Source of the DNA: Sphaerolaimus hirsutus
Taxonomy: Eukaryota > Nematoda > Chromadorea > Monhysterida > Sphaerolaimidae
Length of the DNA stretch: 64,000 bases
Assembly (NCBI GenBank): GCA_964036195.1
Contig: OZ038455.1
Coordinates: 10,061,855 to 10,125,854, forward strand
Direction of reading: 5' to 3'
The notes under the pieces are model-generated. The model saw only the letters and a list, made by a program, of their open reading frames with translations. It was not told where the DNA came from and made no database searches. Shown piece after piece: positions 22,897 to 34,800 of this stretch. The stretch's first letter is position 1, and every line of letters starts with the position of its first letter. Made by a program: the position numbers and the translations under genes.

Positions 22897-25800
22897 GTGA
22901 GTTTCGAAATCAATTGAAATTCTAATTTGATGATAATGATGATGTCCGGGGTCAGTCCCGTACATGTACAATGTCGTGGAAAATGTAAAATGTCACACAT
23001 TTCTAAAATGATCGGGAAAATGTACACGACCTGTTATTTCGCAACGTTTAACAACACTTGTCTGAATTTTCACCGGATGAGAACCAGCGGTGCAAAATCT
23101 CTACCTGACATTCTGACAATAAGCCATTCCCACCTCAAAATTTTTTTGCTGTATACACCGACGAAAACTACGAAAATAGGTGGGTAAATACGCACACCAC
23201 ACCGAGTGTCGTCCATCGACCACACGCTACGGTTCTTAACGATTTTGCATAGACAGGTAAAAAAAATTGGATGTGCGAAAACTTCATCGACAATACAAGA
23301 AACTTTGAATATTTCAATTTGTATTTATTTTCAACATTTATTTACACAATTTCAGCCAGTGGAGGCAAGCCAAACTCGTGCAATCTGCCGCAGGTTATAG
23401 GAACCGGACCCTACAGAATTCCCAGGTAATTAGGTAGATGTAAATATAGTATGCATACTTTGTGTTCTCCAGCGAAATTTACCATAATCCATCTGAATGA
23501 ACAGCCAAAAAATGTAATTGGTTTACAAGGTAACGAATATTTGAGAAAAGTATTAAATACCAAGGTCTATTAACTCAAGTTGCATTACTTAATTCCCAAG
23601 AACATGGTGGCAGTCAATAGATAAATAAGTTTATGCTCCTCCTGATCAATGCATTTCCTGATTAGTCCTGATTATTGCATTCTTTCGCTATCCGAACACT
23701 ATGACGTTTTCCCACACAGGTGGTACTTCAACACTGCGACAAGAAAATGTGAACTGTTTTATTACAGTGGATGCTGCGGGAATCAGAACAATTTTGCCAA
23801 TTTCGAAGCTTGCCAAGTTCTCTGTGAAGGTAAGTCTAGTTTTATTCACATTTTGTGGTGAGTGTAAATATGTTGTAAACATTGAATATTGGTTCCCACA
23901 ATTTTGATCACAAATGTGTTTTTCATTTTGTCCCGGTGATGCCCGTTCCATTTCTTGATACCCGGTAGACATCTTTCAAATTTAAGTTTTTTTCATGGTA
24001 TGTATGACAATTTCCGGGAAAGTGTACCTTCTATCCGCCCTTGTAGAAGATGTTCGGATTTGTTGCTTGGGTTTTCATATTTTTGCTACATCAACATCAT
24101 TTTTTCCACAGACACACACATGGATTTATGTGTTGCTCAAACTAGGGTTCAAACGATATGACTTTTCGATATCGATATTCGATATTCGATATTTTTTTCT
24201 GAAACTCGATATCCGATATCGATACGATATGGAACCTCGATATCGATATTCGATATTCGATATTGAGAAATGGTCGATATTCGATATTCGATATTTCGAT
24301 ATTTTCGATATTCGATATTGCGATATACTTTTGTATAGCAAGGCATATTTCAAGTGGCATATTGTATTTTCATGTGGTTGCACACATGTTTAATCATCTC
24401 TTTACTGAAATTTGAATGGTGCAAGTGATTTTAACAAGCTTTACATCACTCAATGGTAGAAAATAGAAAAAAAAACATGATGAATCAAAGTGTATCAGAC
24501 AAATAACAATTGGTAGATATTACAGTTCATCCTAACCTAATTGCTTAAGGGCATGTTGCAAAAAAGTATATCAGCGTTTTCTGGCTTCAAATTTAGCACT
24601 CCAACAACAATGACATTATAAATACTGTACTTTTACTCATCAAATACAATACTATAAGCACATAAGATCAACCATAAACATCTCAAAATGAAAATGAAAA
24701 GTAAATTTGGGGACACAATACAGGTTCGATATATCGAAAAAATGGTCGATATTCGATATCGATATTCGATATTTTTTCAAAATTTTCGATATCGATATTC
24801 GATATTCGATATTTTTTCAAAATTTTCGATATCGATATTCGATATTCGATATTAAAAAATGGTCGATATCCGATATTCGATATTCGATACGATATATCGT
24901 TTGAACCCTAGCTCAAACCCAAGTAGCAACTGATAGTTTGTGTGTGGTAATGGGGCTACTGTGTTTCATCGAAAGACCCCCCTCGAAATAACCCCCTGAA
25001 AATGAGCACTATGATTTTTTACCCCCCCCCCCCTCGAAATACCCCCCGCCAAATTTAGTGTATCTCTATATTCGACAATACAATTCGAGGAAATACGGTA
25101 TATCGTAGGTGCAACCACTTTTGTTGGCATGCATCCAATTATGAATATTATTCACTTCATGAATACTTCCCACAAGACACCCCCTATCTCCCCAGTCAGA
25201 TCCTATTGATGGAATGTCCTTTCGTAAAGTTTGTTATGGCTTGATTTATAAAATCACCTCTATAATATTTGATTTATAAATCATATTGGGGGTTCAATAT
25301 GATTTAAATATTTACGAATGTGATCCAGTTAACCTTAAAACCTTAAAAAATATCCCTGCACTGCAGTTATTACATGATGTAAATAACCTGATTGTTTTAG
25401 TACCCAAATAAATTGTCGCTTTTGATCATTCTTTCTATTACATTTTATGCAACTACAGTGCAGAGGATCTTTTTTCTCAATATATATTTTTTAAGTGGAA
25501 CTGAGTATTTTTGTTAGCATTGATTGATAAATACCTTAATTTATCCCTCTGACGAGACCGAAATTCAAAATGGTCCAAAATGAAATTTTCGCACTCATTC
25601 GCGTGGTTGAAAAAAATTATTACTCAAAAAGTGAAGTCTGATACTGTAGTCTGACAATGATTTGGGACCTATGAATTTGGTCCCTGCAGCAATGGGAGCC
25701 CACACACTCGTTGACAGATGTGTAGCAACTGGTGTGTGTCAACTCAGATTTCAGCTTCACGCGTCGCAGAGCGATCTCCAAATGCACATGCGGCAATGTT

Positions 25801-28800
25801 GAAAAATAAAAATCAGAACAAGTGCACACGTGAAGCCAAAATTCAAGTTGACACAGACCAGTTGACACACGAGTGTCAACTAGCGTGCGGGCCGCCATCG
25901 GTGATCTGAACCCCTTCTCTACCCATCCCACCACAAAAAAACTAGGCCTTCAAGTGCGCGTGTCCACTGCCGCCGAGACCAGACGCGTACGCTCCAAGCG
26001 CCAGCTGTCGCAGTTCTTCCCGCAAATGGGCGGCAACGTCAATTTCCCGCAAATGGGCGGAGCCAACATGAATTTCCCGCCCATGCAGCAGCAGAACTCG
26101 CAGCCGGGCGCTGGAGGGTGCAATAGGTGTATCAGGCCGCCCGTGTGCAACCCCTGCGGCACCCCCCAGCCTCCAGGTGTCTTTTTTGGGGGTGTTTTGG
26201 GGGTTTCCTGCTTCTGGCATGATTTTTTTTCGTTTCATTTTGTTTCTTTGTTTGGTTGAGGTTGCGTGGTGGGTATGTTTTTTTCTTTCATGGACAGTGG
26301 AGGTGTTATTTTTTAGAGGAAAGTGACAAAGGGTTCAAAGGGTACATTTTGCAAGCACATTAGAATGCAGAAGATATTGAAAACGTTGGAACCGTTGGAG
26401 TTTTGTTCAACGATGTTCTAGTCGATGTCAAACAATGTTAAACTCCCCAACAAAACTCCTTTTTTTTGGAAAATTGACTATTAAGCGCTTTTCCCAGAGA
26501 AAAAAATTAATTCGAAAACTTGAAAGATCCAATAAGTTTTCAAATGTTCAAACTTGTTTGATACTACCTATATTTCGGTATAATGATTTTGCATCCTGCT
26601 TTTGCATGTGGCATTTGTATATATGCACGCACACCACTCTGGTTTTGCATGGGCGCCCGGTTACATGAATGCATGCGCTCTAGGCCTTACACACTAGTTA
26701 GTTGACGGCCGAAATTTCGGCAACCTATGAATCTGTTTTGAAAACATTTGAATGTGTGCATCAAAGTGAATCATTTTCGATTCCCATCAAAAGTAGTTGA
26801 CGGACTCCTCATTCCCGTAAACTCAGATTCTTTCAAACCTTATTTGTCATTTTCCGAAATTTCAGCCGAGAACTAGTAGTGTACGTTGGGTCAATCAATT
26901 AAGAATTTGAAAAAGTTGGCAGAATGCCCAGTTTTAGCAAAAAAATTGCTTTACAAAAACCTCCTCAATTGCAAACTGGGCAAAACGTGTGAACGCTTCC
27001 TCTCCCAGTGGATCCTTGCTCGCTGAGTTTGGACACCGGTTTCGGGCCGATGCAAATTCAACGATTTTACTTCAACAACCAGTTGAAAATCTGCGACAAG
27101 TTCACGTTCACCGGAAATGGAGGCAACGCCAACAATTTTCAGAGTATAGAAGAGTGCAGGGCGAAATGTCCAGGTAAAGTAAGAACGAATATTGTATTAC
27201 GGAAGACTTAACGAGTCGGGTTTTTTTGTGTATTGTGGTAGTGCTTAATGATGTAGAAAGCGCCGTGGGGGCACTCACGAACCCTGTAAAATGTCAAATG
27301 TCATGAAAAGTGTCAATTGTAAATGTCTAACCCATTTTACAGCGAATTTTACATGACCTTTGACATACTGTATGACATTCGACATTTTACAGGGCTCCTG
27401 AGTGGCACAGAGTGCCTTTCGGCCACTAGTCGCCAGGAAATTTTACAGGTTACATCGAAATCTGTGCTTTAAGGAATGTTTAACAAAAACATCCGTTATT
27501 TACTGCTTTTAATGTAAAACAAAGTTCACGTTCCGAAGTCGAAAATGTGCAGTGTGCTCACAACAATCTGCTCACATGCGCACTTGCTTCACCAAAATTG
27601 CGTCGTGAATTGCTTCAAAACTACCTTTAAAAAACAACTCGAACGCGCTAATCGCTTTGCCATCGCTTCAAATGTCTTCATTGGCGCTGCGCACACTAGT
27701 TTACTGCCAGTAAACTCGAATTTCGGTAAACCTTGTAAACCTAAATCAACCTTGTATTTGAGTTTACTGGAATGAGGTGTTCGTCAAATACAGTTGACGG
27801 AGAGTTGATGAACATAACTGATTCCAATAAACCCAAATGCGTTCAAACGGCTAATTTATGAGTTAACTAATTTTTCAAATTTCATTGGTTAATTGGTAGT
27901 GTGCGCAGCGACAATATTGGTGCTGCGCACACTAGTTTTCACCCTGACTTTGGTGAAAACTGAAATTTAATTCAAATTCAAATGAACCAACTCAGTTTCA
28001 TGATTTAATTTAAATTTGAATATCAAATTATCAAAGTTTACATTTGAAAATTTGATAACTAAAACACATATAGCATACGATAATTGTACACTGGATGGCG
28101 ACATGTCGCCATTTCAGTTTTCACCGAAGTCACGGTGCAAACTAGTGCGCGCAGCGCCAATGTACCACCAAACTCATCTCCACCCCAAAACCCCACCAAA
28201 ACCCCCCTCAGAGAAGCCCAACCCGTGCCTCTACGGCACGCCCATGACCCAGCCGGGCACCAGCAGCTACCTGCAGTGCTCCCCGCTGCAGGGGCTCGGC
28301 TCGGGCCGCGGCACGTGCCCCCAGACGCACTTCTGCCACGTGGGCGACAACTCCTTGACAACTGTGTGCTGCGCTAAGCAGGGTGGGTTTGGGGGTTGTG
28401 GGCTACTGTCTGCTAAGGCTGATGTATACCCTATAACCTCGAATAAAACCCCAATGGAGTCCATTTTTCGTCAAAATATTTGGAGGGACGTTATTCAAGG
28501 GTATTTCTTGGGGTTATTTCTTCCTCAACTGGCCAACAGGGGGGAGTTTTTCAAGGGGGTTTTTGGTCGAGGATATACGGTGTTTTTTTTTGTCGGGAAC
28601 AGATACTCCTGTTTATTTCGATACTCGAGTTGAACGTAAATTTTTTTAGGCCTTTAAATTTAAATCGTAACGAGGCCTTTTTTCACCCCAATCATTGGAC
28701 TGTAGACGTGAGTCTACAGTGAGATTTACAGTGGCATTTTATCGGTCTTTTACGGTGTCCGGGACTGCCCCCAGCCGTATAAAACGAGTAGGTAAATCCC

Positions 28801-31800
28801 AAACCAACCCCTCAACCCCAGGCACGAACCCCTGCGAGCAGAGCATACGGGAGGGCGTGGGCCCCGCCCAACTGCAGCGGTGGTACTTCGACAGCCGGTC
28901 GCAGTCGTGCAGCCAGTTCATCTACAACGGCCTCCAGGGCAACGAGAACAATTTCCTCACCAAGGAACAGTGTGACGCGGCGTGTTATGGTTGGTGGTTG
29001 AGGGGGTTGACTCTGTGTGAGTGCAGGGACGTATCCAGGATTTTTGAGCGGGGGGGGGGCTCGTTGTTTACGGAGGCCGGCGAACGGGGGGGGGCTCAGC
29101 CCCCCCCCTAAAATTTTACCTACAGAGTGGTGGAATGGGGCCATGGCGCTGGCGCCATTAGTAGGCGCCACGCCATGGCGCCATTGGTGTTGGCGCCAGC
29201 GCCATGGAACGCTGTATATATATATATATGTAAATATACAGGGGTGGGCATCTTCAGTTACCGCTGGAAAAATGCGATAGCTTGAGCTACAGTTGAGCTA
29301 TCACAATGACATTTTAGCGCAATAGAGTAGACTCCATAGGACACCTATTCTGAAGTTTGCAACACAAACGGCCACATTTTGGGTGAGTTGTGGAACACAC
29401 TGTTTTCAGTGTAATTTTGTGATTTGACCCCCCTTATCTCGGGACTGGGGGACTATTCGAGAGAAAAAGAAGAATTTGGTTTTAGCCTCGACCCCAAACC
29501 CCAACATACTCAAAGGGCATCAAAATCGGCCAATGTACGACAGAAAGGCACCACACCAAAGACCGGTGAGCCCCTCCCCTAAAATGCTACCCTCGATTTA
29601 TCCTGTGGATGATGCAAAGTCACAAAATTACACTAAAAACTGTGTGTTCCTCAACTCACCCAAAATGTGGCCGTTTGGGTTGCAAACTTCATAATAGGTG
29701 TCCTATGGAGTCTACTCCATTGTGTTAAAATTTCACTGTGATAGCTCAACCGTAGCTCAAGCTATCGCGTTTTTCCAGCGGTAACTGAAGATGCCCACCC
29801 CTGTACATAGAATAACAGCAAAAAGCACACCATTGAGTGTATTTGTAACGATTTTAGGCCACATGGAGCAAATCTGATGGTAATACATTATGTGTTGTGG
29901 AAAATGCACGCTTACGTTGAAAAAGTCGCATTTTCCGGTCACTTTCTGGTCTCGCCCCGTGAAGGGGGGAGGCTGCAGCCCCCGCCCCCCCCAGGATACG
30001 GCCCTGTGTGAGTGTTTGTTTGTGGTGTGGTGAGTTGACCGGTTCAAAATGACCATGTACCATCATAAATGCCCGATAAAATCCACTTTTTAAACAGTTT
30101 CCCCTTTAATACCCCCCTCCATGCCAACAGAGTGAGGATTGAGGAACAATATAATTCCAACTCCCTTGAAAAATTCCCCCATTATATTTAAGTAAAATGT
30201 ACACATAACCACCCCCCAGTAAACCCGTGCCTGGGAGGGGCGCCCCAAATGCGCGGCGGCACCATAGCCCAGTGCAGTCCATTGGGCGCCAGTTCCGGCT
30301 GCAACCCGTCCTACTACTGCCACATCGGCGCCGACCAAAGGACCACCGTGTGCTGCCCAGAACTTGGTTCGTGTTGGCTGCGTGCCAAGTTGTGGTGAAA
30401 TTGTTAAAATTGGGGGTCTGGGAAGTGGGGTCTGTCTCGGACCTTGTAAAATGTAAAGTGTCATAAATACAAAGTGTCAAAAGTCATGTCAAATTCCAGG
30501 TGAAATATTTGCCAAACGAGTTTCTCATTTTACATTAGTTTTGACACTGCATGATATTTGACATTTTACACAGTCTGAGAGTGGCACCTGAATCAGAGAT
30601 GGGAAATGGGATGCTGGGTTTTTCTCACAGTGATGAGAAAGCTACGTGGCAAAAACACTCAGCAGGTTCAAATTGAGGTCATTTTTAATGTGCACGTGAA
30701 TGGATCGAAAATTAGGATCCGTAAATCGGGCAAAACTAAGTATGCATCCATTCGGACGTTCATTTTAAAACGAACTGAAGCCGACGAACCCTAAAAATAA
30801 AGTTCATTTTTACAAAATCAACCACATATCGTGATATCCATGTGCTTTCACATCACTGAATAATAAAATAAAATACATCTGCTTATGTAAACATGTAGAA
30901 ATATCTACCTGATGTCAGACAGAAACTTCGTGATTCTATGCATGGAAATTTTGTCCCAGAAATTAAACGAGCGCCGCGCTTTGCACCCGAAAAATGTTAC
31001 AAAAACGTTCAATAGTAGTATAGTCCTAAAAGAAGTCACAGAATGTTGATACCCATCCGCTGGTACTAACAAATGTGTTTTTAAATTTCACATTCACGCA
31101 AAATTGTCATGGCAAAATGCCACACTCTGCTGTGCTTGCCGACACTAGGACATTTCGCTAGTGCGGAAATGTGACAGCACAAAATGCATAAAACACGGAC
31201 AGTCTCATTATAGAACTAATGACACCAATTAACTGCCAAAAGCATCCTTATCAAATTAATTTACATTTGTAAAATTTGCGAATATTTCATCAAGGCCCTG
31301 ATGCATGTATACAAGAGGCTAGGAAGCTTGGCAATGGCAAAAGTGCACAATTGACTAGATGGACTTATTTTGCCCAGGACAGACAATGTGTCAAGGTTTG
31401 CTCGGCGCATTTCATTGTTTTTACCTACCTACAGATATGGTTACCTACTTATCTATGTATATCACAGTTTGTATATAGCGGCATGGGCGGAAATCAGAAC
31501 AACTTTCTCACGCGGGAATCGTGCGAAGAGACATGCAAAGGTGAGTTTCTCAATAGTGAGCCATGAGAACTGAGAAGTCATTGTGCCTGTAGTCCTGTAA
31601 ACCCGCTAGTCATGTAGACTCGCTGGTCATGTAGACTCGCTAGTCATGTAGACTCTCAGTCATGTAGACCCACCAGTCATTATTTTAAGTGATACTAGCA
31701 TGGCACGAGGGATTATCGGCATTGGGTTTACATGATTAGGGTACACAGCGCGGGCTTCAGTGTGTGTGTGTGCACGCACATTTCATTTCGCGCTCTTTTT

Positions 31801-34800
31801 CTTAGAGCAGCATCATAAAATGCCACAAGAACAAAGCAAGTGCACACGCACTGCGGCCCACGCCATGTACTCTACTAATCATGTAAACCTGCCACCACTT
31901 ATCCACTGTGTTGTGCTAATATCCCATAAACACATGACTGGCAGGTCTACATGACTAGCGGGTTTACGTGACTAGTAGGCCTACGTTGTTACTGATTATA
32001 AATATGTATGTTCAGTAATGTTAATTAAGGTGGAGGATAATAATTTTTTACACACAATGAACAATGAAAAAATTCCAGTGTATCCAAATGCATGCGGTCA
32101 GAACCAAGAGCCAAAATTGTCAGCCACAACGGGTTTGCCCGAGTTCTGTTCAAGTGATGAATCTTGCGGCCGGAATCAGAATGGCGCCTATTGGTGTCAT
32201 ATTGGCTCGGTATCGGAGACGACCATGTGCTGCCCAAATGGTATGTCTGAAAACAATTTACTTTCCAACAGTTGACCAGGAAAAATGCGGGTGAAATCAA
32301 TCACTGCAAAAATGGGTTTGTTGAGTACATGGATGGGTAATGAATATCACATTAACACTTCAATAAAAGCCAAAAATGTGCACTAGGAATTTTCTAGTGC
32401 ACGGAAAATTGTGACAAGCTGTGCACTTGACAAACCTTGCAGCATGAAGCATCTGGAGGTGCGATGAATGCTTCACAACGACTCTTCATAACTCTTCACC
32501 GCGCATCTCACACTCATTATTACTATAAATGATTATATCCACTGATGATCAGCTTTTAATGTAGGTTAAGAATTTCTGTACTAATTTTTTAAAAATGCTT
32601 CCAGCCGTCACGGACGTTTGTTCACTGCCAAGAAATGGCGGGTCCAGTACCGAAAGTCTCGTCAGATGGCATTTTGATGCAAACGCTAAAAAGTGCATGC
32701 CATTCACGTACACTGGACTTGGTGGCAACCAGAACAATTTCAGGAGCAGGGAGGAGTGCCTTAGAAAATGTCCTGGTTTGTTATATCGCTCGCAGTTTTT
32801 TTAATAAAATTTTTGGTGGCTTTTTAAGTCAGAGGAGTGACTGATTTTATATTTGATACGGAAGCCACTTAGCGCTTTTCTTGGGCATGGTGCCCAGCGC
32901 CAATAGCGCCACGGCAAAATGGCGCCAAGCGCCAAAACCGCCATGGCACTTTTTATTTTGGCTCTAGCGCCATGGCTCTTTAGTATCACTACTGGTACTC
33001 AGGAGCTATGTAATCACTTTTTAGCTAAATATAATAAAACCATTCCAAACGCAGAATTCATCAACCCCTGTCTGGCTGGCCAGCCGGAAATGGTTCAAAG
33101 CGGCCGCAACAGCAGTCCAAAACAATGCAATGCATTCGATTTGTCAAATTCCTGCAGTCAGGGCTTTTACTGTCATATTGGAGGGAATCCTGATAGCACT
33201 GTGTGCTGTCCCAATGGTGATTGAATTTGTCGATATTGGTACCACAGAAGCTAGTTTTCATGGTTCCAATTTGAAAACTTGATTGAAATTTTGTCGATCT
33301 ACTTGAACAGTTCATGGACTGATCATTTCTGTAAATTAGTAATTGCATCGTTATACTAGTGCGCTGAGTCTAAGTGGTCAGTTGCGGGATGGTGGAAGTG
33401 TCAATCAGCGTTCGCGTCGCCATTCAGTTTTTAAATCAGTTTTCAAATTGGATCCATAAAAACTAGCTTGTGTGGCCACATTGTGAAATAATTACTGATT
33501 TCCATATTCATTTTCGAGCACTTTTTCAGTCGGCGACCCGTGCGCGCTGACGGAAAATCCCGGGGAGGGCAATTTACAATTGAGAAGGTACAAATTTGAC
33601 TCTACTTCACGCCGCTGCACAGAGTTTGTCTACAGGGGCATGAAGGGTAATAATAACAATTTCATTAGCGAGCAGCAGTGTGCGGAAACCTGCCCAGGTG
33701 TGTATACATACGGAATATATACCTACCGTATATCCTCAAATAAGTCCCCAGGAGTCATTTTTTTCGTCAGAATATTTTGTGGGGGAGTTATTTTTTCCTC
33801 ACGCTCACAACAGAGGGGGTTTTGAGCGGGACTTATTCGAGGATATACGGTAGTTTTGCTTTAACCTACCAGTTTGATCTAACTAGGTGACAACTGAATC
33901 ATTGTTTTGTATCATTTCAGTGTTCATCAGCCCCTGTGCCAGTGCCAGAAATACGGGATTGTTTTTCAGCGAGGGTCTACAGCAGCAATCGACAATGTCA
34001 TGCTCACCTCTGAGGTACATAACTTTTGATTTTACAAGTTTTTTATACATCGATTCACCATAAAATGAGTAGAAAATTGGGGACAATTGCTTTTGCTTGC
34101 GCAGACCAGTGTGTCCAGATGGCTACTTTTGTCACATCGGTGCTGACACAGACACGACACTTTGCTGTCAGGGAGGTGTGCTGCATTTTTAATCCACTTT
34201 ATACTCAAATATGCCCTCATACACTTGTCTATTTTTATATGTCAAATTTACAGATGCTAACCCCTGCAACCAGATGAGAAATCCGGGCAGCGGTAATGGA
34301 AATCTACCTCGATTTTACTATGATTTTAGCAGCAGACAATGCTTGCCATTTACTTACAAGGGTCTGTACGGAAATGCAAACAACTTTCTTACAAAAATCG
34401 ATTGTGAGGTAAGACTCTTTAATTCCTTGTATTACAAACTTCTCAATTCAATCTGTTAATCTCACAATGTAACACAATGTAACTTTTACAAACCATTAAT
34501 CAGACCAAATGTCCCACGTGGATAAACGCGTGTCCCATCGAGTTGCCTCTGATGGCGCAGTCTCAAAACAAGCCCGTGTTTTGTGATGGGGACCAGAAGG
34601 GGTGCCCCAGTGGTTATTGGTGCCATTTTGGATACACTGAAGTGACCACCATGTGCTGCAAGGACATTGGTTTGTGTTGTGAAGTTTTAAGCGAATTTGT
34701 AAACTGTGGTCAAGACAAATGAATTGTATGGGATGTTGGTCAGTCATTATGCGTTTGAGACACAGTAGTGCATGGATGCATCGGTTTCCCATTTATTTCA

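Noticed and set aside
22927..23187. A phrase YFATFNNTCLNF that looks like the middle of a Kunitz domain
   Set aside because: It lacks the first cysteine, GxG turn and NNF motif, has no matching splice sites, and true K1 follows immediately at 23356-23829. Taken as chance similarity.
24126..24904. Open frames rich in Ile, Tyr, Arg, Ser and Asp on both strands
   Set aside because: Translation of CGATAT strings in a TIR element with a proven target duplication.
28059..28377. Open frames in other frames over L1 (Arg/Pro/His-rich)
   Set aside because: Shadow frames of the GC-rich lustrin exon. The six-cysteine frame with correct splice phases is the coding one.
31589..31985. Regularly spaced TCATGTAGAC repeats resembling a CRISPR array
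   Set aside because: Eukaryotic intron, degenerate spacing, and the second half is inverted. It is a foldback repeat.
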